The notes: generated by a model not told the origin, from the letters alone. A stretch of DNA of 44,563 nucleotides from Rubrivivax sp. (GCA_019635285.1 JAHBZS010000040.1:1-44563); one strand, 5' to 3'. Counted from the stretch's first letter, positions 16,160-25,554 are shown. Translations and numbers: made by a program.

Positions 16160-18003
16160 TCCTCCAGGCGCTGAACGACTACTACGAGCGCCGCTGTGCC
16201 GACCCGGACCCGGCGCGGCGCCTGCCGGCTTTCGGCCTCGAGCGCAAGGAGATCGGCTTCGTGCTCGACCTGACGCGGGATGGGAAACTGGTTTCGGTCA
16301 CCGACCTGCGCACCCAGATCGGCAGTCGCAAGATCGGCACAGGTCTGCTGGTGCCCAGCGCGGTCAAGAAGACCTCGGGCGTGGCGGCGAACCTGCTGTG
16401 GGACAACGCCGAATACGTGCTCGGACTGCCCGATCCCAAGAAACTCGACGCGGCGCGCGACAAGGGCAAGGAGGAGGAATACCGCCAACGGCTGTTGGAG
16501 ATGCAGGAGGCCTTTCGTCGCCGCATCCTCGACCTGCCGGACGCCGTGCGCCGCGATGCAGGGATTCATGCGGTGCTGGCCTTCCTGGACACTCGCCCAG
16601 CAGAACAGCTCGACCGCAGCGGTCTGTCCGATGAGATCGCATCCGGCAATGCGCCGCTGACGTTTCGTCTCCACGAAGATGGCGGCGCGCTGGTCAGCCA
16701 GCGGCCCGAGGTCGCGCCGCATGTCGTCGCGGCGGCTGCGGCCGGCGACGAAGACGACGAAGCGCCGGCGGCTGATGCCGCTGGACTGACGACGATGTGC
16801 CTCGTCACCGGTCGGTTGGCGCCCGCGGCCAGGCTGCACAGTGCCATCAAGGGCGTATGGGGCGCACAGACCTCCGGCGCCAACATCGTCTCGTTCAACC
16901 TCGATGCCTTCAACTCGCATGGCAAGACCCAGGGTGCCAACGCACCGGTCAGCCCGCAAGCCAGCTTCGGCTACACGACGGCGCTGAACGCGCTGTTGGC
17001 GCGTGACTCCGCCCAGCGCATGCAGGTCGGCGACGCGTCGACCGTCTTCTGGGCGCAGCGCGCCGATGCGTTCGAGGACGAACTGGCCACCCTGCTCGGC
17101 GCGAACATCGATGACCCGGATGCCCGCACGCAGCAGGTCAAGACCTTGTTCGAGTCGATCCACAGCGGCGCCTTCGGCGGCGCGCGCGGCGACAACCGCT
17201 TCTTCGTACTGGGGCTGGCGCCGAATGCGGCACGGATCGCGCTGCGCTTCTGGCACGCCGCGCCGCTGGTCGACATCGCCGAGCGCGTGCGCCGCTGGTT
17301 CGACGACCTCGCGCTCGTCCGCCCGTCCTTCGAGCGCGACGAACACCCGGCGCTGAGAACGTTGTTGCGCGCCGTGGTCCTGCAGCGCAAGGACGACAAC
17401 ATCCCGCCAGGCCTGTCGGGCGACGTGCTTCGCGCGATCTTCACCGGCGCACCTTATCCGGCGCTGTGGCTGAACCTGGCGGTGCAGCGCTGCCGCGCCG
17501 AGCAGGAGGTCTCCTACCACCGCGCCGCGGTCATCAAAGCCTGCCTGAGCCGACCTGCCCGCCGATCGACTTCAACCGAGGAGGACCCTACGACCATGCT
17601 CGACCCCACCAACCAGCAGGCGTCCTACCGTCTCGGCCGCCTGTTCGCCGTACTGGAGAAGATCCAGGAAGAATCGGCCGGCGGCACCCTGAACAAGACA
17701 ATCCGCGACCGCTACTACGGCGCGGCATCGAGCACGCCGGCTTTGGTAGTGCCGCTGCTGCTGAAGCTAAAGAACCATCACGTCGGCAAGCTCGACGAAC
17801 GCGGCCAGCGCATGCTGTACCGCGCCTTTCAGGACCACAAGCCCGACGACTACATCGGCGAAATCCTCGTCGGCGTCGGCGACATCCCGGCGCACCTGAC
17901 GCTGCCCGAGCAGGGACGCTTCGCGCTCGGCTACTACCACCAGCGCCAGGCGTTCTTCACCAAGCCCGACTCCGCAAACGACAACCCCGAAGGGACCCGC
18001 TGA
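16156..18003 (+). CDS. cas8c: Cas8c large subunit of type I-C Cascade
   Basis: This 615-residue protein (Csd1 family) begins at a GTG overlapping the cas5c stop, with GGAGG 8 bases upstream. The N-terminus [14 protein letters not shown] and the segments [19 protein letters not shown] and [19 protein letters not shown] are typical. It recognises the PAM and target DNA within Cascade. A short basic/acidic linker near residues 470-480 ([15 protein letters not shown]) leads into a C-terminal helical domain, residues 481-615, that also has its own start signal for Cas11c. cas7c follows after two bases. Confidence 0.94.
   Translation: MILQALNDYYERRCADPDPARRLPAFGLERKEIGFVLDLTRDGKLVSVTDLRTQIGSRKIGTGLLVPSAVKKTSGVAANLLWDNAEYVLGLPDPKKLDAARDKGKEEEYRQRLLEMQEAFRRRILDLPDAVRRDAGIHAVLAFLDTRPAEQLDRSGLSDEIASGNAPLTFRLHEDGGALVSQRPEVAPHVVAAAAAGDEDDEAPAADAAGLTTMCLVTGRLAPAARLHSAIKGVWGAQTSGANIVSFNLDAFNSHGKTQGANAPVSPQASFGYTTALNALLARDSAQRMQVGDASTVFWAQRADAFEDELATLLGANIDDPDARTQQVKTLFESIHSGAFGGARGDNRFFVLGLAPNAARIALRFWHAAPLVDIAERVRRWFDDLALVRPSFERDEHPALRTLLRAVVLQRKDDNIPPGLSGDVLRAIFTGAPYPALWLNLAVQRCRAEQEVSYHRAAVIKACLSRPARRSTSTEEDPTTMLDPTNQQASYRLGRLFAVLEKIQEESAGGTLNKTIRDRYYGAASSTPALVVPLLLKLKNHHVGKLDERGQRMLYRAFQDHKPDDYIGEILVGVGDIPAHLTLPEQGRFALGYYHQRQAFFTKPDSANDNPEGTR
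17596..18003 (+). CDS. cas11c: Cas11c small subunit from an internal start inside cas8c
   Basis: An in-frame ATG at 17596, codon 481 of cas8c, would give a separate 135-residue protein beginning [20 protein letters not shown] and ending at the cas8c stop. A strong Shine-Dalgarno sequence, GAGGAGG at 17578-17584, lies 11 bases upstream inside the linker-coding region. Type I-C Cascade is known to need a small subunit made by internal translation of the cas8c message; it stabilises the crRNA-target duplex along the Cas7 backbone. The helical sequence with [19 protein letters not shown] fits that family. Internal initiation has not been shown for this sequence. Confidence 0.88.
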   Translation: MLDPTNQQASYRLGRLFAVLEKIQEESAGGTLNKTIRDRYYGAASSTPALVVPLLLKLKNHHVGKLDERGQRMLYRAFQDHKPDDYIGEILVGVGDIPAHLTLPEQGRFALGYYHQRQAFFTKPDSANDNPEGTR

Positions 18004-18005
18004 CC

Positions 18006-18965
18006 ATGAGCCTCGCCCACCGCTACGACTTCGTGCTGCTGTTCGATGTGAAGGACGGCAACCCCAACGGCGACCCCGACGCCGGCAACCTGCCCCGCCT
18101 CGATGCCGAGACCGGCCACGGGCTGATGACCGACGTGGCGCTGAAGCGCAAGGTGCGCAACTTCGTCGCCCTGACCCGGGACCAGACGGAGACCGAACCC
18201 CAGCCCGGCGAGAAGCGCTGCGAGATCTACGTCAGGGAAAAGGCCATCCTGAACCTGCAGCACCAGCGCGCGTACTCGGCACTGAAGCTCGACGCGCCCG
18301 AAGAAGCCGCAGCGTCGGAGGGCGAAGCGGCCGACAAGAAACCCGCCAAAAAGGGCGGCAAGGACAAGCGCAAAGGCAGCGGGAGCGACGTCGACCAGGC
18401 GCGCCAGTGGATGTGCCAGAACTTCTTCGACGTGCGCACCTTCGGCGCGGTGATGTCGACGGGCACCAATGCCGGCCAGGTGCGCGGCCCGGTGCAGATC
18501 ACTTTCGCACGCTCCACCGACCCGATCGTCGCGCTGGAACATTCGATTACCCGCATGGCCGTGGCCACCGAGGCGGAGGCCGAGAAGCAGCAGGGCGACA
18601 ACCGGACCATGGGCCGCAAGCACACGGTGCCCTACGGGCTGTATCGCGCGCACGGCTTCGTCTCGGCCTTCCTCGCCGACCAGACCGGCTTCGGCGACGA
18701 CGACCTCGAACTGCTGTGGCAGGCGCTGGAGCAGATGTTCGAGCACGACCGCTCGGCCGCCCGGGGCCACATGGCGACGCGCGGGTTGTACGTGTTCGAG
18801 CATCAGGACAAGCTGGGCAACGCCCACGCGCACGACCTGTTCGACCGCATCGTCGTGGCGCGCAAGGAAGGGGTAACGACGCCTCGCGACTTCGCCGACT
18901 ACCAAGTGGACGTGAAGCAGGAGGGCCTGCCAAGCCAGGTGACGCTGCAGCGGCGGGTCGGATAG
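18006..18965 (+). CDS. cas7c: Cas7c backbone subunit of type I-C Cascade
   Basis: This 319-residue protein (Csd2 family) begins [20 protein letters not shown] and contains [19 protein letters not shown] and the [14 protein letters not shown] segment. Several copies coat the spacer part of the crRNA. Residues about 99-128 form a low-complexity insertion that is first acidic/alanine-rich and then lysine-rich ([14 protein letters not shown]), perhaps a flexible nucleic-acid-binding loop. The ATG at 18006 lies two bases after the cas8c stop. Its TAG lies 16 bases from the end of the convergent toxin gene, so this is the last gene of the interference half. Confidence 0.94.
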   Translation: MSLAHRYDFVLLFDVKDGNPNGDPDAGNLPRLDAETGHGLMTDVALKRKVRNFVALTRDQTETEPQPGEKRCEIYVREKAILNLQHQRAYSALKLDAPEEAAASEGEAADKKPAKKGGKDKRKGSGSDVDQARQWMCQNFFDVRTFGAVMSTGTNAGQVRGPVQITFARSTDPIVALEHSITRMAVATEAEAEKQQGDNRTMGRKHTVPYGLYRAHGFVSAFLADQTGFGDDDLELLWQALEQMFEHDRSAARGHMATRGLYVFEHQDKLGNAHAHDLFDRIVVARKEGVTTPRDFADYQVDVKQEGLPSQVTLQRRVG

Positions 18966-18981
18966 GTGCAGGATGGCTGGC

Positions 18982-19275
18982 TCAAAGCCGCCCGCGCCAG
19001 AACCCCGGCCGGCGCCGCTGCGCCGCGACGGCGATGACGCGGGCGGCGTCAGCCTGCACGCGATAGACCAGCGAATACGGAAAGCGATGAATCGGCAGCA
19101 CACGCACGCCTCCCTGGGCGGGTGTGCCGAGCCCAGGCTCGGCGCCGATGCGTGCCAGCGCCTTGCGGAGTTCTTCGTGGAAGGCCCGGGCCGCCCCCCA
19201 GGCTTCATGGTCGATGTACCAGTCGGCCGCCTGCTCCGCGTCGGCCTGAGCCTGCGCGGCGAGTTCGACCCTCAT
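18982..19275 (-). CDS. RelE/ParE-family toxin of a toxin-antitoxin pair
   Basis: This 97-residue protein has the compact RelE/ParE fold pattern: MRVELAAQAQADAEQAADWY, a helix with AFHEELRKALARI, the RVLPIHRFPYSLVYRV strand pair and the basic C-terminal AAQRRRPGFWRGRL. Such toxins either cut mRNA at the ribosome (RelE) or poison gyrase (ParE); the sequence does not decide which. Its ATG overlaps the antitoxin stop as ATGA, showing translational coupling. The gene is antisense to the cas operon, between cas7c and cas4. Confidence 0.88.
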   Translation of the reverse strand: MRVELAAQAQADAEQAADWYIDHEAWGAARAFHEELRKALARIGAEPGLGTPAQGGVRVLPIHRFPYSLVYRVQADAARVIAVAAQRRRPGFWRGRL

Positions 19276-19514
19276 GGGCGCGGCCGGCGACTCTCGATGC
19301 GCGCCGCCAGCGCGGCCAGCGCCTCGTCGGCGGGGACGAAGCGCATGCGGCCGGCATCCATGTCGGCCACGCGGCGAGCGATCTCTGCGTCCCAATCCGG
19401 GTGCAGCGCCGGCGCCGGCAGCACGCTGTCGGCCAGCGCCTCGGCCAGCTCCGCCCGCTCCTGCGGGGACAGCTTCATCGCGTCGGCCAGCACGGCGTCG
19501 AGGGTGGGCGTCAT
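19272..19514 (-). CDS. addiction-module antitoxin (PF09720-like)
   Basis: This 80-residue acidic protein begins MTPTLDAVLADAMKLSPQER and continues ELAEALADSV; the segment HPDWDAEIARRVADMDAG and the EALAALAARI helix are typical of the short unstable antitoxins paired with RelE/ParE-like toxins. The ATG at 19514 is preferred over an upstream one in the same frame because of a CGGAGAA site just upstream and the family length. It is the first gene of the pair and overlaps the toxin start. Its promoter must lie in or beyond the 61-base gap shared with cas4. Confidence 0.86.
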   Translation of the reverse strand: MTPTLDAVLADAMKLSPQERAELAEALADSVLPAPALHPDWDAEIARRVADMDAGRMRFVPADEALAALAARIESRRPRP

Positions 19515-19575
19515 GACAAGAATTCTCCGCAACGGCAAGGCCGCTCCAGTGTAGCGAGGCGACGCCGCGCCCGCC
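19515..19575. promoter_or_regulatory. divergent gap between antitoxin and cas4 with small palindromes
   Basis: This 61-base stretch separates the antitoxin start (minus) from the cas4 start (plus). It must hold, or overlap, control signals for both. AGAATTCT at 19519-19526 is a perfect palindrome, and GTCATGAC at 19510-19517 is another, covering the antitoxin start codon. A weak -10-like TACACT is readable on the minus strand. No convincing sigma-70 promoter or ribosome-binding site for cas4 was seen. Toxin-antitoxin complexes usually repress their own promoter, so binding here could also affect cas4-cas1-cas2; this is inference. Confidence 0.4.
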
Positions 19576-20208
19576 ATGGACGACATCGACCCGCTGCCGC
19601 TGTCGGCACTCCAGCACTGGGCCTACTGCCCCCGCCAATGCGGGCTGATCCACCTCGAACAGGCCTTCGACGACAACCTGTACACACAACGCGGCCAGGC
19701 CGTGCACGCGCAGGTGGACCAGCCAGGCGTAGAGCTGCGCCAGGGCCTGCGCGTCGAGCGCGCGCTGCCCGTGTGGCACGACGCGCTCGGGCTGATCGGT
19801 AAAGCCGATGTCGTCGAGTTCGAGCACGACGGCACGCCCTACCCGGTGGAATACAAGCACGGCTCGCGCCACAAGGCCGCCGACATCGCCGCCTGCGACG
19901 ACGTGCAGCTGGCGGCGCAGGCGATGTGCCTGGAAGCGATGACCGGCCGCGCCGTGAGCGAAGGCGCGCTGTACTACGCCAGTTCCAAGCGCCGACGCGT
20001 CGTACCGATCACCGTCGCGCTGCGCCAATGCGTGGCCGAGTCTGCCGCCGAGGTGCGCGCCATGCTCGCCGCAGGCCGCCTGCCCGACGTCACCCACGAC
20101 ACGCGCCGCTGCAAGGCCTGTTCGCTGCGCGACCGCTGCCAGCCGGCGGCAATGGCGGCGCTGCACGACCCGCAAGTCGCCGACCACCTCTTCGACCCCG
20201 ACGCCTGA
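19576..20208 (+). CDS. cas4: Cas4 nuclease of the adaptation module
   Basis: This 210-residue RecB-like nuclease has LPLSALQHWAYCPRQCGLIH with C18/C22, RGQAVH with H44, GKAD with D78, VEYKHG with E92/K94 and the helix QLAAQAMCLE with Q111. A C-terminal cluster CKACSLRDRC (C179, C182, C188) completes the iron-sulfur site with an N-terminal cysteine. Cas4 trims prespacers and selects those with the right PAM together with Cas1-Cas2. It begins right after the divergent antitoxin region and is 9 bases from cas1. The lack of an evident ribosome-binding site is noted. Confidence 0.94.
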   Translation: MDDIDPLPLSALQHWAYCPRQCGLIHLEQAFDDNLYTQRGQAVHAQVDQPGVELRQGLRVERALPVWHDALGLIGKADVVEFEHDGTPYPVEYKHGSRHKAADIAACDDVQLAAQAMCLEAMTGRAVSEGALYYASSKRRRVVPITVALRQCVAESAAEVRAMLAAGRLPDVTHDTRRCKACSLRDRCQPAAMAALHDPQVADHLFDPDA

Positions 20209-20217
20209 ATTCGCGCC

Positions 20218-21246
20218 ATGCACCTGCTGAATACGCTCTACGTCACCAGCGCCGACAGCTACTTGCGCCTGGACAACGCCACGCTGCGCGTCGACGTGGA
20301 GCAGGAGACGCGGCTGCGCGTGCCGCTGCACCATCTGCAGGCCGTGGTCTGCTTCGGCCACGTGGGCCTTAGCCTGCCGCTGATGCACCGCCTGGCCGAC
20401 GACGCCATCACGCTGGTCCTGCTGGATTCGAACGGGCGCTTCAAGGCACGGCTCGAAGGCGCAGTGAGCGGCAACGTGCTGCTGCGCCTGGCGCAGCACA
20501 AGGCGGCTAGCGAGGCCGAGACGACGCTGGCCGTGGCGCGCAGCCTGGTGGCCGGCAAGCTGCGCAACCAGCGTCAGGTGCTGCTGCGCGGCGCTCGCGA
20601 GGCCAAGGCGCAGGACGACGCCGAGGCGCTGTCGCGAGCGGCGCTGAACCTTGCCGCCAGCCTGCGGTCGGTGCCGGGGGCGACCACGCTGGATGCGCTG
20701 CGCGGCGTCGAGGGCGAAGCGGCGCGCGGCTACTTCGAGGCCTTGAACCGGCTTGTCCGCGCCGACCTGAGGGCGAGCTTCGCGATGAACGGGCGCTCGC
20801 GCCGGCCTCCGCGGGACCGGATGAACGCGCTGCTGTCGTTCTTTTATTCCATGCTGATGAACGACTGCCGCAGCGCCTGCGAGGCCGCGGGGCTGGACCC
20901 GCAGATCGGCTTCCTGCACGCGGTGCGGCCCGGGCGCGCGGCGCTCGCGCTGGACCTGATGGAAGAGTTCCGCCCCCTGGCCGACCGCCTGGCGCTGACG
21001 CTGGTCAATCGCGGACAGATCAAACATGGCGACTTCGCCGAACGCGAAGGCGGCGCCGTGCTGCTGGAAGGCGACGCCCGCAAAGCCGTGGTCGTCGCGT
21101 ACCAGGAGCGCAAGCAGGACGCCGTCACCCACCCGTTGCTGGCGGAGAGCGTGCCGCTGGGCTTGCTGCCGCTGGTGCAGGCCCGGCTGCTGGCGCGCCG
21201 CGTACGTGGCGAGGCGCCGGCGTACGTGCCCTACGCGATGAGGTAG
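20218..21246 (+). CDS. cas1: Cas1 integrase, type I-C
   Basis: This 342-residue protein begins [19 protein letters not shown], typical of the Cas1c group. Metal ligands can be read as E165 in [16 protein letters not shown]234 in [13 protein letters not shown] and an acidic residue in LDLMEEFRP (D246 or E249). Cas1 integrates new spacers at the leader end of the array as a complex with Cas2. It sits 9 bases after cas4 and 5 bases before cas2. No truncation or missing motif was seen, so the adaptation machinery looks functional. Confidence 0.95.
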   Translation: MHLLNTLYVTSADSYLRLDNATLRVDVEQETRLRVPLHHLQAVVCFGHVGLSLPLMHRLADDAITLVLLDSNGRFKARLEGAVSGNVLLRLAQHKAASEAETTLAVARSLVAGKLRNQRQVLLRGAREAKAQDDAEALSRAALNLAASLRSVPGATTLDALRGVEGEAARGYFEALNRLVRADLRASFAMNGRSRRPPRDRMNALLSFFYSMLMNDCRSACEAAGLDPQIGFLHAVRPGRAALALDLMEEFRPLADRLALTLVNRGQIKHGDFAEREGGAVLLEGDARKAVVVAYQERKQDAVTHPLLAESVPLGLLPLVQARLLARRVRGEAPAYVPYAMR

Positions 21247-21251
21247 CGGCC

Positions 21252-21542
21252 ATGCTGGTCATCGTCTGCTACGACGTGAACACCGAGACGAAGGCCGGCC
21301 GGCGTCGATTGCGTCGGGTCGCCAAGGTGTGCGAAGGCATCGGGCAACGCGTGCAGAAGTCGGTGTTCGAATGCCAGATCGACCTGATGCAGATGGAAGC
21401 GCTGGAACGCCGCCTGCTCGGCGAGATCGACAAGGAGCACGATTGCCTGAGGCTCTACCGGCTCTCCGACGCCAAGGGCTGCGAGGTGCGCGAGCACGGC
21501 AAGTTCAGGGCCACGGACTACGAGGCTCCGCTGGTTCTGTGA
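21252..21542 (+). CDS. cas2: Cas2 adaptation subunit
   Basis: This 96-residue ferredoxin-fold protein begins [20 protein letters not shown] with the conserved strand-1 aspartate at D8, then [20 protein letters not shown] and a C-terminal [10 protein letters not shown] strand. It forms the central dimer of the Cas1-Cas2 integrase. It is the last cas gene; the leader begins directly after its stop and the first repeat lies 183 bases downstream. Confidence 0.95.
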   Translation: MLVIVCYDVNTETKAGRRRLRRVAKVCEGIGQRVQKSVFECQIDLMQMEALERRLLGEIDKEHDCLRLYRLSDAKGCEVREHGKFRATDYEAPLVL

Positions 21543-21725
21543 CAGCAGCGCGGACCACAAGCGACCGAACCACACCGAACGGGTTCGCGCGTTCGGTAAG
21601 CGCTTGTCACCACGGAGAATTTCTGATGGATCGCTTGTTCTTCGTCGCACCCGCCATGCCTTAGTCACATGGTTCGCGCCGACAATGCAAAGACCGCCCT
21701 GCCAACGCGATGTTGCGGGCGCGGA
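21543..21725 (+). promoter_or_regulatory. CRISPR leader
   Basis: This 183-base non-coding stretch between cas2 and the first repeat is somewhat richer in A and T than the surroundings. It contains an inverted repeat, CCGAACG at 21575-21581 and CGTTCGG at 21590-21596, with an extra upstream CCGAAC copy. It should hold the array promoter and the Cas1-Cas2 docking sequence. A 12-codon ORF with a GGAG site (21626-21664) is probably chance. No clear -35/-10 pair was identified. The position on the cas2 side and the decayed repeat at the other end agree on array polarity. Confidence 0.75.
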
Positions 21726-24700
21726 GTCGCGCGGCCCTCACGGGCTGCGCGTGGATTGAAACCGCGGCATCGCCGTACACCGCGCCGGGGAGGTGGTCGC
21801 GCGGCCCTCACGGGCTGCGCGTGGATTGAAACAACCGTACCCACCGACCCAGCCAGCAGGTCGTTTTCGTCGCGCGGCCCTCACGGGCTGCGCGTGGATT
21901 GAAACAGCTCGTTGGCCAGGGATCCGCTGGCCGCGTCGAGTCGCGCGGCCCTCACGGGCTGCGCGTGGATTGAAACAGCCTGCATGCGGCCCTGGAGGCC
22001 ACGCGCGACACGTCGCGCGGCCCTCACGGGCTGCGCGTGGATTGAAACACGCTGGTGGCCGGCGCGGTGGCCACGCTGGTGGCGTCGCGCGGCCCTCACG
22101 GGCTGCGCGTGGATTGAAACAGTTCGCTGGCCAGGGATCCGCTGGCCGCGTCGAGTCGCGCGGCCCTCACGGGCTGCGCGTGGATTGAAACTGGCCGAAG
22201 TGCAACTCACCTACGGCGCCCAGACGTCGCGCGGCCCTCACGGGCTGCGCGTGGATTGAAACTTTCACTGACGCAGGCCGTCCCCAGGGGTCACCCGGTC
22301 GCGCGGCCCTCACGGGCTGCGCGTGGATTGAAACCTGATGAGACTGAGGAAGCGAGACAACCGATGAGGTCGCGCGGCCCTCACGGGCTGCGCGTGGATT
22401 GAAACCAGTTCTACGAAGGCGGCTTGCTGCGCTCCGACAAGGTCGCGCGGCCCTCACGGGCTGCGCGTGGATTGAAACAGTTCGCTGGCCAGGGATCCGC
22501 TGGCCGCGTCGAGTCGCGCGGCCCTCACGGGCTGCGCGTGGATTGAAACGCGCTGCCGGCGGCGCAGTTCAACGGGCAACTGAGTCGCGCGGCCCTCACG
22601 GGCTGCGCGTGGATTGAAACAGGGCAGATGCGGTGTATGCGTTCTGCCGGGCCAGGTCGCGCGGCCCTCACGGGCTGCGCGTGGATTGAAACGAAGGTGT
22701 TGTTGCCGCGTGCGGCGTACCACCAGGTCGCGCGGCCCTCACGGGCTGCGCGTGGATTGAAACAGCGATGGCGACGTGCTGACCGAGGTCGGACCGCGTC
22801 GCGCGGCCCTCACGGGCTGCGCGTGGATTGAAACCCCGCGGCCACGGCTGCGGCGATCGCCACCTCCCGTCGCGCGGCCCTCACGGGCTGCGCGTGGATT
22901 GAAACGCGTTGCCGGTGGCGCAGTTCAACGGGCAGCTGAGTCGCGCGGCCCTCACGGGCTGCGCGTGGATTGAAACTCCAGCAGGGTGCGGACATCGCGG
23001 CCGAGCGTGGTGTCGCGCGGCCCTCACGGGCTGCGCGTGGATTGAAACATTGGCATAGAAATGGATCGTCGCCACTTCGACAGTCGCGCGGCCCTCACGG
23101 GCTGCGCGTGGATTGAAACATCGCATCGGGCGTTGGCCCCATCGTGCACGTCGCGCGGCCCTCACGGGCTGCGCGTGGATTGAAACACGTGGGCGTCGAG
23201 GGCGGCCTGCACGGCGGCCAGGTCGCGCGGCCCTCACGGGCTGCGCGTGGATTGAAACATTTCGGGCGCTGGCCAACGCATGGGATCGACCACGTCGCGC
23301 GGCCCTCACGGGCTGCGCGTGGATTGAAACAGCGCGTGGTCGGTGCCCATGGCGCGGATGGCCTGGTCGCGCGGCCCTCACGGGCTGCGCGTGGATTGAA
23401 ACGCACCAGTCGCCCTGCGGTGTCGAGCGCATAGGCGTCGCGCGGCCCTCACGGGCTGCGCGTGGATTGAAACCACCACGCTGCGCGTAACGGAGATCGC
23501 CATCTCACGTCGCGCGGCCCTCACGGGCTGCGCGTGGATTGAAACCGCTGAAGCCGCGCGCTATCGAGCCGTATGCGGAGGTCGCGCGGCCCTCACGGGC
23601 TGCGCGTGGATTGAAACGAGATCTCGATGATGCTGGTGGCCTTCGAGCCAAGTCGCGCGGCCCTCACGGGCTGCGCGTGGATTGAAACAGGCTGACCTTG
23701 ATGTCCTTCGTGAAGCCGTCGAGTCGCGCGGCCCTCACGGGCTGCGCGTGGATTGAAACGTCACCTGGGACCACATCGGCGGCGATCCGCTGCGTCGCGC
23801 GGCCCTCACGGGCTGCGCGTGGATTGAAACCGCATCAGCGCTCCGCCGTCGATGGCCGGGCCAGGTCGCGCGGCCCTCACGGGCTGCGCGTGGATTGAAA
23901 CATCCGCTGTGGCTTCATGGCTTCGAGCACGGATGGTCGCGCGGCCCTCACGGGCTGCGCGTGGATTGAAACATGCAGGGCACCGTCAGCGGGCTGGGCA
24001 GGGCCTGTCGCGCGGCCCTCACGGGCTGCGCGTGGATTGAAACACGGGGCAGCTGAAGTTCAGCGCCCTGGTGCAAGGCGTCGCGCGGCCCTCACGGGCT
24101 GCGCGTGGATTGAAACATGCACGTGCCCCCGCCGCCACGCGCACCACCAGGTCGCGCGGCCCTCACGGGCTGCGCGTGGATTGAAACACGCTGGTGGGCA
24201 CGGCCAGCGCGGGCATCTGGGGGTCGCGCGGCCCTCACGGGCTGCGCGTGGATTGAAACCGCCGACTGGCGACGCGGTGATCGAGGTCTCGCAGTCGCGC
24301 GGCCCTCACGGGCTGCGCGTGGATTGAAACAGGTACAGCCAGAAACGATCACCAGCGGCCAACGGTCGCGCGGCCCTCACGGGCTGCGCGTGGATTGAAA
24401 CAGCATCCGCATGCGCGGCAAGGCTGCCGGCGCTTGGTCGCGCGGCCCTCACGGGCTGCGCGTGGATTGAAACGTCATCTGGCACGACCTGGAGGCCGAG
24501 CGCCACGTCGCGCGGCCCTCACGGGCTGCGCGTGGATTGAAACTTGCTGCGCCGCAGCGATGGCCGCGCAAACCCCAGTCGCGCGGCCCTCACGGGCTGC
24601 GCGTGGATTGAAACGTAGGCGTTTTGCCAACTCAGAACAAAGGCATTCGTCGCGCGGCCCTCACGGGCTGCGCGTGGATTGAAACAACGCCGCGGCCAGC

Positions 24701-25453
24701 GACAGCGAGTGGCGTGCCGGTCGCGCGGCCCTCACGGGCTGCGCGTGGATTGAAACACGGCCAGCGTGATCGGGGCGCCGCTGTCGTTCGGTCGCGCGGC
24801 CCTCACGGGCTGCGCGTGGATTGAAACTACGCGACGGTGGTCGATGCCACGCGGCGCGGCGTCGCGCGGCCCTCACGGGCTGCGCGTGGATTGAAACGCG
24901 CTGAACGGCGGCACGTCGCCGCAGTCGTTCGTCGCGCGGCCCTCACGGGCTGCGCGTGGATTGAAACGCCCTGTGCCGCGACGGGACGACGATGCGGCTG
25001 TAGTCGCGCGGCCCTCACGGGCTGCGCGTGGATTGAAACTAGACCCCTCTTGCGCTCACTGCGGATTGCAGTGGTCGCGCGGCCCTCACGGGCTGCGCGT
25101 GGATTGAAACTGCCCGATCTTGGCCTGCCTGCCCTTGCGCTTCGGTCGCGCGGCCCTCACGGGCTGCGCGTGGATTGAAACGTGAGCTTGACCGATGCTC
25201 GCAGGCCGGCGGCGCGTCGCGCGGCCCTCACGGGCTGCGCGTGGATTGAAACAACGGCACGCTGTTCGCTGTGCGCGGCACGCAGCGTCGCGCGGCCCTC
25301 ACGGGCTGCGCGTGGATTGAAACGACTCGCAGTACTCGGTGCCGGCCGGTGCTGCTCCGGTCGCGCGGCCCTCACGGGCTGCGCGTGGATTGAAACTACC
25401 CGGTGCGGGGGCCGAGCCAGAAGGCACCGGGTCGCGCGGCCCTCACGTGCTGC
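21726..25453 (+). CRISPR. type I-C CRISPR array: 52 full repeats, 52 spacers, decayed terminal repeat
   Basis: The repeat is 37 bases, starting GTCGCGCGGCCC and ending GCGTGGATTGAAAC, and all 52 full copies read identical by eye. Each forms a 9-base-pair stem (GCGCGGCCC with GGGCTGCGC, one G-U pair) around a TCAC loop, longer than the stems of common 31-33-base type I-C repeats. Spacers are mostly 33-36 bases, with one of 30 (23120-23149). Spacers 6 and 11 are identical and spacer 3 differs from them at two positions; spacers 12 and 17 differ at three. The array is transcribed away from cas2; the newest spacer is expected at 21763. No spacer was seen by eye to match elsewhere in the window. 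Confidence 0.98.
25431..25453 (+). repeat. degenerate terminal CRISPR repeat
   Basis: The last repeat keeps only its first 23 bases with one change (CACGT for CACGG) and then diverges, losing the right stem base and the ATTGAAAC handle. This marks the oldest, leader-distal end of the array. RNA from this copy would not give a normal handle. Confidence 0.93.
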
Positions 25454-25554
25454 CGCAATGCAGCGCATAGGGCGATCGGCGACAATTCACGGCATCTCGG
25501 ACCGCCTGCCTAGCGCTGCTGCGTTCGACTCACGGCGCTCTTCACTGCAATCTC

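Noticed and set aside
18966-19575. Possible RNA-based CreTA guard in the cas operon
   Set aside because: The region is filled by two clear protein-coding genes of a common toxin-antitoxin type, and no repeat-like antitoxin RNA element was seen.
21626-21664. 12-codon ORF with a GGAG site in the CRISPR leader
   Set aside because: It is too short to support as a gene, and a chance start with such a site is common; it is mentioned only in the leader entry.
22835-23508. Partial similarity between spacers 16 and 25 (shared GATCGCCA near the end)
   Set aside because: Only about 14 of 18 aligned bases agree and the first halves differ, so a shared origin is not supported.
21669-25468. Many open reading frames across the array encoding repeated ARPSRAARGLK- or FNPRAAREGRAT-like peptides on both strands
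   Set aside because: They are translations of the CRISPR repeats and change frame with spacer length; they have no ribosome-binding sites and no protein character.
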